Shown here: piece after piece, positions 45,964 through 53,651 of the stretch | How positions within the stretch are numbered: position 1 is the stretch's first letter | Layout: the number at the start of each line of letters is the position of its first letter | DNA from: 55-13 sp964501275 | GTDB lineage: Bacteria; Armatimonadota; Fimbriimonadia; Fimbriimonadales; Fimbriimonadaceae | Assembly: GCA_964501275.1 (NCBI GenBank) | Contig: CAZCSP010000022.1 | Span: 1-64,000 of the forward strand | Reading direction: 5' to 3' | DNA length: 64,000 nucleotides | Notes under the pieces: generated by a model | The model's input: the letters and a program-made list of their open reading frames with translations, nothing else | Database searches by the model: none | What the model was told of the DNA's origin: nothing | Position numbers and translations under genes: made by a program

Positions 45964-46959
45964 TCACTTCCGCGTCAGCAGATAGAGGTGCGCGGAAGCC
46001 TTGACGTATCCAACCACGGCGATATCGCCGCGATTGTTGATCTTGGTGGCCTCCGCTGCGGAGATGCTTGACACCAAAGTGGAAAGGTTCTGAACTTGGC
46101 CCTTTTCCCAGAGGTAGGGCATTGAGCTATCCACATCCTTTACTGCGTACTCCCCGATGACCATACCGCTGTCGTTGATGTCGTAGGCTCGGCTCCAGCG
46201 CTTCGTTCGGCCCAAAGGAAACGAGAGTTGGCCGTTCTTCCAGATCGCCGCCTGGTTGTCGCAATTGCCCACCGCCACACCGCTTGAGTTGACGGCAAGC
46301 AGACGGTGGTCGATGTGGACATTTGGGTCGGCTCGCTCTACCTTGAACGCTTCCCAAGTGTTCCCGACATATCGGCCAGGCTTGGTATCAGCGGGGCGGC
46401 CTCCAAAGTGGACGCCTCCAACCTGGTTCCCGTACAGATTGCTCTGGGCATCGAAGCCTTCCAGATTGAACGGTCCCATCGAGACTTTTTGCCACTTGCC
46501 TCCTTGGAAGCAACCAATCACCTCGTTTTTATTCTGCACCCAGATGGTGCCGTCGGGGCCAACATGAGTGGCTTCGCCTTCCAGAGTGGTGAGGACTTTC
46601 AGTTTGGCTTTGGCCCACCCGAGTGCAGGATCGGGCGTCCACGTAGCCGGGTGGGACCGATGGTCGATGTCAACACTGCCCACCAGGAGCCGGTCGTTGC
46701 CATCGAACACATGGCCGAACTCGGCTTTGGGGCCTAATGTGAGTTGGTGCAATTTGCCTTTGCTCCAAACGAACGGCTTCCCCATGAACGTCTCGCCATG
46801 GTGGCCGACAGTATCGCAAGTATAGCCAGCCACCGTTCCCTGATCGGTAAGAACCGAGCACTGGACATAGCTTCTCATGTACTGCGCAGGCACTTTGCAG
46901 ATTAAGGCGCTTTGGTATTGGGCAGGCAGAGCAACGATGATGGCGAGAGCGGCGAGCAT
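45964..46959 (-). CDS. Secreted HAF-repeat-like protein
   Basis: 331 residues with a short signal peptide (MLAALAIIVALPAQYQ). Repeats of the HAF/extracellular type: GTVAGYTCD, GKPFVWSKGKLHQL, DGNDRLLVGSVDIDHRSHPATW, SSGVAVGNCDNQAAIWKNGQL, DSGMVIGEYAVKD. Such repeats build a secreted propeller. Its role is unknown. Confidence 0.8.
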   Translation of the reverse strand: MLAALAIIVALPAQYQSALICKVPAQYMRSYVQCSVLTDQGTVAGYTCDTVGHHGETFMGKPFVWSKGKLHQLTLGPKAEFGHVFDGNDRLLVGSVDIDHRSHPATWTPDPALGWAKAKLKVLTTLEGEATHVGPDGTIWVQNKNEVIGCFQGGKWQKVSMGPFNLEGFDAQSNLYGNQVGGVHFGGRPADTKPGRYVGNTWEAFKVERADPNVHIDHRLLAVNSSGVAVGNCDNQAAIWKNGQLSFPLGRTKRWSRAYDINDSGMVIGEYAVKDVDSSMPYLWEKGQVQNLSTLVSSISAAEATKINNRGDIAVVGYVKASAHLYLLTRK

Positions 46960-47011
46960 CGACTATTGGACGTTTCTGGCAGGCGTTGGGGTCACTGGCT
47001 TGAATCTCAAG

Positions 47012-47017
47012 TATAAC
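47012..47017 (+). promoter_or_regulatory. TATAAC -10 box, probable leaderless promoter
   Basis: Five nt (GGGCC) separate it from the ATG at 47023. Confidence 0.45.
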
Positions 47018-47022
47018 GGGCC

Positions 47023-47529
47023 ATGAACTTGCGAACGATCTTGCTTCTGGTCGCGACCTTGGCGGCTTCGATTGGGCTGGGGCAGCATGCACCGGTGGTG
47101 GGGGTGAAGAATCCGGAGGCGCTGTTTACCAGTCGAGACCCCAAGCTGCACCGGAACAAGCAGGTTACGATGCGCATCGTTCGGGACCTGTTGGAGGCGG
47201 GGCATTGGGACCAGGCTCCCAAGTACCTGACGAAGCGGTACATCCAGCATCATCCAGGCGTGCCGTCGGGGCTGGATGCGGTGATGAAGTTCTTCTCAGG
47301 ATTCCCCAAGAAACCGATTCCGAAGGCTCATGAGTGGAAGACGAAGGTGGTCTCGGTGGTGGCGGAGGGCGATCTGGTGTCAGTGGCGACGGTGCGGGAG
47401 CTGAAAGATTCGGCGGGCAAAGCGTACACCACAACCTGGTTCGATATGTGGCGGTTCAAGGATGGGAAGGCGGATGAGCATTGGGACGGCGCGGAGTTGC
47501 CGGGAGTTGGGGGGTTAGTTGCCTTCTAG
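47023..47529 (+). CDS. Secreted SnoaL/NTF2-like protein
   Basis: 168 residues. Signal peptide ending SIGLGQ; SnoaL-type cone-fold features: MRIVRDLLEAGHWDQAPKYLTKRYIQHHPGVPSGLDAV, TTTWFDMWRFKDGKADEHWDGAELP. Members include polyketide cyclases and steroid isomerases; many secreted homologues are uncharacterised. It converges with and overlaps the nucleotidyltransferase gene by 15 bp. Confidence 0.85.
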   Translation: MNLRTILLLVATLAASIGLGQHAPVVGVKNPEALFTSRDPKLHRNKQVTMRIVRDLLEAGHWDQAPKYLTKRYIQHHPGVPSGLDAVMKFFSGFPKKPIPKAHEWKTKVVSVVAEGDLVSVATVRELKDSAGKAYTTTWFDMWRFKDGKADEHWDGAELPGVGGLVAF

Positions 47530-47955
47530 CCGCTGGATATCGGCCAGGTCCTGGGGACGACCAGCGGTGCGTTTCATCGCGATCAGGGCCGTCTTGGAAG
47601 GATAGTGGACCGTGACGCCCCAGAGATTTCCTTCGACGCTCCCGGTCCACACTTCTTCAAAGTCCTCTGCACCGGCAAAGTTGAGGATATCCACCATATT
47701 GGGCGGCACTCCCAGCCGGATCATTTCGTTGGATGATTGGCTGAATCGGTTGACGCCTTCTTCACCGATACTCGCGCCAAACTCCGCAAGAGCCTTGGCT
47801 AGCTTTTCCGCATTTGCGAAATCACGATCCACCCATATATCGACGTCCTTCGTAGCGCGTGTGAAGCCGTGAAAGCCCAAGGCGTGTGCGCCGATGATGA
47901 GGAACCGAACGTCATACGACTTCAACAAACCGAGCAGTTCGATCAAGTCGTCCAT
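47515..47955 (-). CDS. MNT-type nucleotidyltransferase (toxin/antitoxin-like)
   Basis: 146 residues. Polymerase-beta-fold motif GAHALGFHGFTRATKDVDIWVD (GS-like start, DxD pair) followed by YPSKTALIAMKRTAGRPQDLADIQ, the usual end of DUF6036/AbiEii-type nucleotidyltransferases. Such proteins can pair with a small partner in toxin-antitoxin or abortive infection modules. Overlaps the small upstream gene by 44 bp. Confidence 0.85.
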   Translation of the reverse strand: MDDLIELLGLLKSYDVRFLIIGAHALGFHGFTRATKDVDIWVDRDFANAEKLAKALAEFGASIGEEGVNRFSQSSNEMIRLGVPPNMVDILNFAGAEDFEEVWTGSVEGNLWGVTVHYPSKTALIAMKRTAGRPQDLADIQRLEGN

Positions 47956-48103
47956 GTCTCTTCCACCCGGCCACCAGTTCCATCAGTCGAAACACTTCCT
48001 CGACGCGCTGGTCCGGGGTGAGCGCCCGCGTCTCGCGAACGATGTCCCGGCTCGCCCGCTCTAAGTCCTTGTACCAGGTGATTTCAACTTTTCGCGTAGC
48101 CAT
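47912..48103 (-). CDS. Small partner of the nucleotidyltransferase
   Basis: 63 residues from ATG at 48103. Charged helical protein (ITWYKDLERASRDIVRETRALTPDQRVEEVFRLMELVAGW). Overlaps the nucleotidyltransferase gene by 44 bp and starts right after a 28-bp repeat that also precedes the next small gene. Likely the antitoxin or substrate partner of the module (inference). Confidence 0.65.
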   Translation of the reverse strand: MATRKVEITWYKDLERASRDIVRETRALTPDQRVEEVFRLMELVAGWKRHGRLDRTARFVEVV

Positions 48104-48131
48104 CGCTAGGTTCAATTTTACCTCAGGTGAA
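48104..48131 (-). promoter_or_regulatory. 28-bp promoter/operator repeat, copy 1
   Basis: On the minus strand: TTCACCTGAGGTAAAAT followed by TGAACCTAGCG and the ATG at 48103. The ACCTGAGGT dyad abuts the TAAAAT -10 box, fitting an autoregulatory operator. The identical 28 bp recur at 48330-48357. Confidence 0.55.
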
Positions 48132-48318
48132 CTATCCAGGCCACTCGTTGAAGTCGGAGTTCATCCCTGGACCTCCCCTTGACGACCCACGCCGTCTCTA
48201 CCAACTCCCAAGCAGCTTTAAAGATGGCGGTCGGGCCTTGGGCTTGCCAAAACTCCAAGTCAAAGTCCTCGGTTCCGGCATCGATTCTCCGCACTTCAAG
48301 GCGCTGATTCTGTGGCAT
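48118..48318 (-). CDS. Second small antitoxin-like protein
   Basis: 66 residues. LEVRRIDAGTEDFDLEFWQAQGPTAIFKAAWELVETAWVVKGRSRDELRLQR; the D-L-x-F/Y-W-x(4)-P and repeated AAWELVE pattern matches small proteins often beside nucleotidyltransferases. It shares the same 28-bp upstream repeat as the gene that follows it, whose promoter lies inside this gene's 3' end. Confidence 0.6.
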   Translation of the reverse strand: MPQNQRLEVRRIDAGTEDFDLEFWQAQGPTAIFKAAWELVETAWVVKGRSRDELRLQRVAWIVHLR

Positions 48319-48329
48319 GGCACTGTTTC

Positions 48330-48357
48330 CGCTAGGTTCAATTTTACCTCAGGTGAA
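48330..48357 (-). promoter_or_regulatory. 28-bp promoter/operator repeat, copy 2
   Basis: Exact repeat of 48104-48131, 12 bp upstream of the ATG at 48318. Contains the ACCTGAGGT dyad and TAAAAT box. Confidence 0.55.
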
Positions 48358-48405
48358 GTTGAGAGACCAAGAAGGCGGACGAGTGCTGGCAATAGCAAGT
48401 TTCGC

Positions 48406-48541
48406 GATCCGAGCCCCCTGGGGGGTTGGGGGGGGCGCATAGTTCTCCACTTGTAGGGTGCCCATCCACCTTGGTCTGCGCTCCTTCGATACAAATGGGG
48501 AACCTGGCCGCACCCCCAACCCCCTCAAGGGGGCTAGGATC
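48406..48541. repeat. G/C-tract long inverted repeat
   Basis: GATCCGAGCCCCCTGGGG... (48406-48437, including eight consecutive Gs) is complementary with few mismatches to the segment ending ...AGGGGGCTAGGATC (48509-48541). Shares GATCC-AGCCCCCT with the MITE-like elements at 12.7 and 35.4 kb. Sits in the gap between the toxin-antitoxin module and the sugar dehydrogenase. Confidence 0.55.
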
Positions 48542-48559
48542 CAGCCATTTCCTTCCCTC

Positions 48560-49696
48560 CTACTGATTCGACATCCTCAGCAGGCCGCCTTGCTTGGCGT
48601 CGACCAAGAGCCAGATGGAGCCGTCCTCGGCTTGGTGGACGTCTCGGATTCGGCGGCGGAGGTTGATTCGTTCTTCTTCCTTGGCCACGCCGTTACGGAT
48701 GCTCACGCGGATCAGCGCGGTGGAGGATAGCCCGCCGATGAGGGCTTGGCCTTTCCAGGCAGGGAACTCGTCGCCCGAATAGAAGATCATGCCGGAGGGC
48801 GAGATGACAGGGGTCCAGGTGAGGGTGGGTTTGGCGAACTCGGGCCGGGCGGTGTGGTTGGGGATGGGCGTGCGGTTGTAGTTGACGCCGTTGCTCACCG
48901 TCGGCCATCCGTAGTTGCGCTTGGCCGAAATCGCGTTCAGTTCGTCGCCGCCGAGGGGTCCCATCTCGTTGATCCAGAGTCGGTTGGTGGCGGGATCGAA
49001 GGCTCCGCCCAAGGGGTTCCGATGCCCGATAGACCAGAGATCGCGGCCTGGCCAGGGGTTGTCGGTGGGGATGGAGCCGTCCCGGTTGATGCGGACCACT
49101 TTGCCCAGGTTTCCGCCCATGTTTTGCGCGGGGGTGAATCGCTGGCGGTCGCCGGAGAGGATGTAGAGGCGGCCTGCGGAATCAAAGATGAGCCGACCGC
49201 CGAAGTGGCCTCGACCGATCGTCTTGGGAGTTTGCCGCCAGATGACTTTGACGTCTTGAAAGGTGTTGCCAACCAGTTTGCCCCGAGCCACCGCGCCGCC
49301 TTTGAGGGTGCTGTCGATGGTCTTTGGCTTCGTTCCGAGCCTGGGGTCCCAGGGATCCTTGGCGCCGGTCTGGCGGGATGCGGCCTCCACAAAGTAGAGG
49401 TAGACCAACTGGTTTTGGGCAAAGTTGGGGTCGCGCTCCACATCCAACAGGCCGCCCTGCTCATGGAATACCACCTTTGGCACTCCCGTAACCGGGGCAG
49501 AGAGTTGGCCGTTCTCAAAGATTCTCAGTCGCCCGGGCTTCTCGGTGATGAGGGTGCGTCCATCGGGCAGGCTGGCGATCCCCCAAGGGAACTCCAGCGC
49601 AGCGAGCCTTTCCAGCTTGACGGTGCCTCCCCTGTAGGGGATGGAAGTGGGTTGGGCTTGGCTGAGAGTAAGGGCGAGGATGGGGAGGATGTTCAT
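48560..49696 (-). CDS. Secreted PQQ-dependent sugar dehydrogenase-like protein
   Basis: 378 residues from ATG at 49696. Signal peptide (MNILPILALTLSQAQ). Glucose/sorbosone-dehydrogenase six-blade propeller: LEFPWGIASLPDGRTLITEKPGRLRI, VVFHEQGGLLDVERDPNFA, GHFGGRLIFDSAGRLYILSGDR, SIGHRNPLGGAFDPATNRLWINEMGPLGGDELN (conserved HRN and E-G-GGDE), YGWPTVSNGVNY, SPSGMIFYSGD. Uses PQQ to oxidise sugars in the periplasm. No pqq genes are nearby. Confidence 0.92.
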   Translation of the reverse strand: MNILPILALTLSQAQPTSIPYRGGTVKLERLAALEFPWGIASLPDGRTLITEKPGRLRIFENGQLSAPVTGVPKVVFHEQGGLLDVERDPNFAQNQLVYLYFVEAASRQTGAKDPWDPRLGTKPKTIDSTLKGGAVARGKLVGNTFQDVKVIWRQTPKTIGRGHFGGRLIFDSAGRLYILSGDRQRFTPAQNMGGNLGKVVRINRDGSIPTDNPWPGRDLWSIGHRNPLGGAFDPATNRLWINEMGPLGGDELNAISAKRNYGWPTVSNGVNYNRTPIPNHTARPEFAKPTLTWTPVISPSGMIFYSGDEFPAWKGQALIGGLSSTALIRVSIRNGVAKEEERINLRRRIRDVHQAEDGSIWLLVDAKQGGLLRMSNQ

Positions 49697-49801
49697 AGCG
49701 CTACTTGATATAAGGCGAGTAGCGGAAAACGGTTCTATTTGGGACGATAGGGCCGACGCGAGACAAACCCCTATGGTCTTGACGTCGTTGGGTGGAGACA
49801 A

Positions 49802-50356
49802 ATGCAGTTCACATACCCCCACACAATCGACAACGGGCAAGGCGAAAGGATAACGTTCTTACAGAGAGTGGCTAGGCCCGATGGTGATGCACTCGAAGTA
49901 GAGAGTTTCACCCAGCCGAAGGTAGGCCCTCCGATGCACGTCCACTTCTTTCAGGAAGAGATCATGACGGTTATCGAAGGGAGGCTTGGCTATGAGCGTA
50001 AAGGCGAGGGTCTCAAGTTCGCTGAAGCCGGTGAGACCGTGGTCTTTGCGGCCGGTGTCATTCACCGCTTCTGGAATGCCGGCGAAACCGTGCTTCACTG
50101 CACTGGATATATCTCTCCTCCTGAAAGCATTGAATATTTCCTTGGAGGCATCTTTCAAGCTCAGAAAAAGAGTGGGCAACCACGCCCAGATTTGTTTGAG
50201 TCCGCTTTCCTGGTGCGGAAGTATCGAAGGGAGTTTGAAATGGATGAGATTCCTAAATTTATCCAGCAACTCGTGTTTCCAATGGTTGTTGGCATTGGAA
50301 CGCTGATGGGCAAATATAAGAAGTTTGCGGACGCTCCAATGTCCCCCCGGACATGA
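49802..50356 (+). CDS. Cupin-domain protein
   Basis: 184 residues. Cupin motif 1 PPMHVHFFQEEIMTVIEGRLGY (metal-binding His/His/Glu) and motif 2 ETVVFAAGVIHRFWNAGE. The C-terminal part (YFLGGIFQAQKKSGQPRPDLFESAFLVRKY...FVFPMVVGIG) has an amphipathic to hydrophobic helix. Small metal-binding enzyme or regulator; substrate unknown. Confidence 0.88.
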   Translation: MQFTYPHTIDNGQGERITFLQRVARPDGDALEVESFTQPKVGPPMHVHFFQEEIMTVIEGRLGYERKGEGLKFAEAGETVVFAAGVIHRFWNAGETVLHCTGYISPPESIEYFLGGIFQAQKKSGQPRPDLFESAFLVRKYRREFEMDEIPKFIQQLVFPMVVGIGTLMGKYKKFADAPMSPRT

Positions 50357-50394
50357 TCGGAAATCGATGAGGGCTAGTCAACCCACCTGCTTAG

Positions 50395-50500
50395 ATCAGC
50401 CTACCGAGCCTTCCAAACTGACGCCCAACAACTTCTGCGACTCGACGACGAACTCCATCAACACATCCTTGCAGAAGCCGCTGACGATGGGGCCGCGCTC
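50395..50500 (-). pseudogene. Partial copy of the 3' end of sufB (fragment A)
   Basis: On the minus strand about 105 bp align with the last codons of sufB at 53.89 kb (ESQKLLGVSLEGSVG-like end, CCTTGCAGAAGCC shared). A 12-bp gap and scattered substitutions separate them. No start or upstream portion. Confidence 0.7.
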
Positions 50501-50576
50501 GTCTACGTCGCTGGCAAGAGAGATTCAAGGACGTCCCGATGAATCGGGATCGTAAGATAATAGCCCAAGGATAGAA

Positions 50577-51695
50577 TCAACCTGAAGAAAGCGGCGACCC
50601 CTCTCGGGCGGGTCTTCCTGGCTTGAAAAAGACGATGCTGAGCAACTCGCCGCGCCGCAAGTCGCAAACGATGGTGCAGATTCCGCTCGCCCAAGTGAAC
50701 GTTCCCTCAATCTGGCCAACCCAGCCGATTCTGGAAACCAGTTCATTGGTGATCCTCACATTTGCCTTCGCCGAAGGAGGAACTCCGACTTGACCGACAA
50801 TGCCACGGAGGTGACGTTCTGCTTGCGACGCGGAAGAGACGAACGGGCGATCTCCCTTCTTAAAGGCTCTCTCCTCCGAGATGTGTCTCATACTCAACAC
50901 CTTTCCGTTCGTAGAGTCAACTTCGGCGATGCAATTCGGATGATCGATATGCCATGACTTCTCACCACGAGCCTGCGGAAACTTCCACAACGTGGCGAAC
51001 GAGTCTTCATCCTGAATCGAGGCTAAATTGAGAGCTTGGCGTAGTTTCGATACCGCCAGCACTGCCGCCTTGCCAGAAACATCGCTATGGGCGGGTTTTA
51101 GGGCCTGATGCGGCGAAATGCGTGGAGCATCGGCGTGGTCGATGTAGACCAGCAGGTCGCCATCTTTCGGATGGAAGCTCATTTGAACTTGACGCCTCAT
51201 GCCCATGAAAACGACATAGGAAGGCCTGCGCGACTGAGGACGTCCCGCGTCGTCCCATATTCCACCGAGTCGAATCCTCACCGGCTTGAAAACTCCGAGC
51301 TGGCGGGCGACTCGCTCGGCGTGCTGTGTCAATGTGGCTCGACTGGTCGCGTGGGGACCTAGTTCATCGACAGTACGGCTGGCATCCATTCGATTTCCCC
51401 GCCGGAATGCGGTAAGTCGTCCACTCCGAGCGCCCACAGTGAATTGAGTCTCAGATCCGCCCAGGTACCACCTCCGTTCGTCCACAGAGGGATATCCGTT
51501 CTTGCTAGAGGGTTCTCCGACAACAAACTGACTGGGAAGCGAGGCGACCTTGACCTTGAATCCAGCCTTGTCCGCGAATGCTTGGGCAACTTCCTGGGCG
51601 CGTCGGAGAGGAATGTCCTGAGGCCCCGGGGACGGGGTCTCCTGAAGAGAAGATGGCGCAGCTAACACGAAGAGCAGGTAGATCGAGTTCATCAT
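50577..51695 (-). CDS. Secreted protein of unknown function (possible PepSY-like domains)
   Basis: 372 residues. Signal peptide about 1-19 (MNSIYLLFVLAAPSSLQ). The body has repeated patterns of helix plus beta strand (AQEVAQAFADKAGFKVKVASLP..., AERVARQLGVFKPVRIRLGG, AVLAVSKLRQALNLASIQ, AERHLRGIVGQVGVPPSAKANV) each followed by strands; this recalls YcdB/PepSY-type repeats but the match is weak. The gene has AT/GC content like its neighbours. Confidence 0.65.
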   Translation of the reverse strand: MMNSIYLLFVLAAPSSLQETPSPGPQDIPLRRAQEVAQAFADKAGFKVKVASLPSQFVVGEPSSKNGYPSVDERRWYLGGSETQFTVGARSGRLTAFRRGNRMDASRTVDELGPHATSRATLTQHAERVARQLGVFKPVRIRLGGIWDDAGRPQSRRPSYVVFMGMRRQVQMSFHPKDGDLLVYIDHADAPRISPHQALKPAHSDVSGKAAVLAVSKLRQALNLASIQDEDSFATLWKFPQARGEKSWHIDHPNCIAEVDSTNGKVLSMRHISEERAFKKGDRPFVSSASQAERHLRGIVGQVGVPPSAKANVRITNELVSRIGWVGQIEGTFTWASGICTIVCDLRRGELLSIVFFKPGRPAREGSPLSSG

Positions 51696-51744
51696 GTGAT
51701 TACCCGTCTTCTATTGTAACACGGTTGAGCTTAGAAGGTACTAA

Positions 51745-51812
51745 CCGACCGATTTCTCCAAGCTCACTCCCAACAACTTCTGCGCTTCGACGGCAAACTC
51801 CGACTCCCCCAA
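51745..51812 (-). pseudogene. Partial copy of the 3' end of sufB (fragment B)
   Basis: About 65 bp on the minus strand match the sufB end: CTTGGAGAAATCGG, AAGTTGTTGGGAGTGAGC, corresponding to FAVEAQKLLGVSLE. It lies at the 3' end of the truncated lipoprotein gene. Confidence 0.65.
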
Positions 51813-51955
51813 CAAGCCCTAGCCCGATCGAGAGCGCTTGGCGTGTTACCGCTAACGTGGCTTTGGGCGAGGTCTGGAACGGGGGCTTTCTGTGCCGACT
51901 GGCAGCCCATCAGGATCAGCCCTTTTAGGATCGCCGCAATCCCAAAGCGGCTCAC
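51764..51955 (-). CDS. Truncated lipoprotein fused to a sufB fragment
   Basis: 63 residues from GTG at 51955, overlapping the stop of the preceding gene by 4 bp. N-terminus has a lipobox (ILMGC) and continues QSAQKAPVPDLAQ..., then about ALDRARAC the frame enters the sufB fragment out of frame. So an original lipoprotein lost its C-terminus through recombination. Confidence 0.4.
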   Translation of the reverse strand: MSRFGIAAILKGLILMGCQSAQKAPVPDLAQSHVSGNTPSALDRARACWGSRSLPSKRRSCWE

Positions 51956-52740
51956 GGTTTACCATTGGCAGCGTCTTCGCCCCAGCGTGCTAAGACCGAA
52001 GCCGCGCTCTTTCTAATTGGATAGGTCAGCACTTCTCCCTGTAAAACCGAATGAGGGTCGGAGAGCAGTTTGCGCAAACGCTCGACGTTGCCTTTTGACT
52101 TAAACCGCGTAAGCGCATTGACTCCATGCCATCGTCTCTCCCAATCCTTGCTGGCGAGGTTGCTGATCGCCCACTTTTCAACGTTTCTGTCATATGGGAC
52201 CAAGAGTGAGGGATCGGTACCGTCAACGCCCATTCGCTTGGCTTCGTCATCGAATAGCTTGCGAACGAACGTTCTCACCTGCTCGATTTCTGGATGATCC
52301 CAATAGGTCTGCTGCATACGGCGCACCAGTTCGTTCTCATCTACGACGCGATTAAGATTCGCATCGAAAATCTTGGTCTTTGGGTCGCTCAGGTTGATCC
52401 AAGAGCCTCCGCGTAGCACAAGTATCCTGCTCTTACTCGCAATCCACCCTTCAACCTTGGCTTTGTCTACGCTGAGGAACGCGCCAATCTCGGGATAGTC
52501 GCCGCCGCCTGAACCGAGCGGACGCCAGTCGCGGAACACCACAGACACTTTGATTTGCTCGCCGCCAGTCACTGGCGGTTGGATTCGGATCGGAGTACCG
52601 ATGAGTTGCGGTCCCGAGAGCGCCATCTCTTCGAGGCTTCGGTAGAGCGTCCGCATCGGCTGTGCGGACGCCGTGCCGGCGGTAACTAAAGCCGTTGTCA
52701 GAAGGGTGAGCCATCTTCCCATAGGAGACTGATACCTCAT
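51952..52740 (-). CDS. Secreted protein of unknown function
   Basis: 262 residues from ATG at 52740 (AAGG upstream; ATG at 52722 possible). Signal peptide to about SAQ; domain with IRIQPPVTGGEQIKVSVVFRDWRPL..., ILVLRGGSWINLSDPKTKIFDANLNRV, then a helical C-terminal part (EKWAISNLASKDWERRWHGVNALTRFKSKGNVERLRKLLSD) resembling HEAT-like repeats. No family recognised. Its GTG-overlap with the downstream gene suggests a former operon. Confidence 0.65.
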   Translation of the reverse strand: MRYQSPMGRWLTLLTTALVTAGTASAQPMRTLYRSLEEMALSGPQLIGTPIRIQPPVTGGEQIKVSVVFRDWRPLGSGGGDYPEIGAFLSVDKAKVEGWIASKSRILVLRGGSWINLSDPKTKIFDANLNRVVDENELVRRMQQTYWDHPEIEQVRTFVRKLFDDEAKRMGVDGTDPSLLVPYDRNVEKWAISNLASKDWERRWHGVNALTRFKSKGNVERLRKLLSDPHSVLQGEVLTYPIRKSAASVLARWGEDAANGKP

Positions 52741-52797
52741 TTCCAGCCTTTGGGCACCCAAGTGGGCAAGGTCAGCGGTTGACGGAACTCACCCAAG

Positions 52798-52854
52798 GAG
52801 TTGCCGTCGTACTACCGCGCCTGGCTGCCTTGGCGGGATCGGTTGAGGGCGTAG
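52798..52854 (+). pseudogene. Gene-tail fragment ending ELPSYYRAWLPWRDRLRA, copy 1
   Basis: Reads ELPSYYRAWLPWRDRL then RA and TAG. A near-identical 57-bp tail occurs at 53210-53266. The parent gene is not in this window. Confidence 0.5.
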
Positions 52855-52866
52855 CGGCGCGGGATC

Positions 52867-53037
52867 TTACCTACTCCTACCCTTGCTTTCGAGGTAGATC
52901 ATCACAGGTAGCAACAAAAGCTGCGCGTAACCCATCAGCGGCTTTCCGGCAATCCACCCGATTAAACAGGCAAAAGCGACAATGGCTACGGCCATACTGG
53001 CAACTCGATACCACCGCCCTTGATCTCGCTGTTGCAC
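52867..53037 (-). CDS. Very small membrane protein
   Basis: 56 residues from GTG at 53037 to TAA at 52867: a basic N-terminus (QQRDQGRWYRV), one or two hydrophobic helices (SMAVAIVAFACLIGWIAG and MGYAQLLLLPVMIYL) and a basic end. A TAAAAT box (53044-53049) lies 6 nt before the GTG, the same promoter layout as other genes here. Length is below usual cut-offs, so it is easily missed. Confidence 0.5.
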   Translation of the reverse strand: MQQRDQGRWYRVASMAVAIVAFACLIGWIAGKPLMGYAQLLLLPVMIYLESKGRSR

Positions 53038-53069
53038 ACCTTAATTTTACTCTCACCTTCTAGCCTGCA

Positions 53070-53125
53070 AGCCTACATAGAAAATTCTATCGACAACTCC
53101 CGGGATACATCCTTCCCGAACCACG
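53070..53125 (-). pseudogene. Partial copy of sufB near-3' region (fragment C)
   Basis: GACAACTCCCGGGATACATCC on the plus strand resembles GGCAACTCCCGGAAGACATCC of sufB (53952-53972). Only about 35 bp; weaker than fragments A and B. Confidence 0.35.
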
Positions 53126-53209
53126 GAAGGAGCGTCCGGCTCATGATTTGAACATAGAACACTCCGGCGGGGCGTCCGTACCACACCGCTGGCCCCCACA
53201 GACCAATCC

Positions 53210-53266
53210 GAGTTGCCGCCCCACTACCGCGCATGGTTGCCGTGGCGGGATGGGTTGGAGGGGTAG
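53210..53266 (+). pseudogene. Gene-tail fragment ending ELPPHYRAWLPWRDGLEG, copy 2
   Basis: Reads ELPPHYRAWLPWRDGLEG then TAG; 13 of 18 residues match the tail at 52798. Immediately upstream of the DUF5615 gene's 3' end on the other strand. Confidence 0.5.
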
Positions 53267-53273
53267 CAACCTT

Positions 53274-53651
53274 TCAATCAGGAATGATCCGAATTCGACT
53301 TCGCTGAACGATAGTAAGTCTGCCATGAATCTCGACAGGTTCGTACAAAGTAAACAGCCTGGACAATGCGGAAATCGTCTCTTCGCTGGTAGTGGGCTCA
53401 ACCCGTAGTCGAACGATGCCAAAGTGGCTCCCAACGGGGAACAGCCGTTGGTCGGCAAAGTCTTCGTCATAAGTGATGATGAGGGCCTGACGTTGCTGGG
53501 CAAACTCGAATATGGCATGGTCGTCCCACGTCGCTAGCCCCAAGTCGAAGGCATGGTTGACTTCGGCATCCGGCAATTTGGCTCGCAACCACTCTGTGGT
53601 CTCATGCGGAATGTTTTGATCGAGCAGAATTACTGAGGTCTTAACTGGCAC
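53274..53651 (-). CDS. DUF5615-family PIN-like protein (toxin-like)
   Basis: 125 residues from GTG at 53651. PIN-like fold: VILLDQNIP (Asp), VNHAFDLGLATWDDHAIFEFAQQRQALIITYDEDFAD (Asp residues) and a C-terminal basic strand. DUF5615 proteins usually pair with DUF433 as toxin and antitoxin. Overlaps the DUF433 gene by 11 bp. Confidence 0.85.
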   Translation of the reverse strand: MPVKTSVILLDQNIPHETTEWLRAKLPDAEVNHAFDLGLATWDDHAIFEFAQQRQALIITYDEDFADQRLFPVGSHFGIVRLRVEPTTSEETISALSRLFTLYEPVEIHGRLTIVQRSRIRIIPD

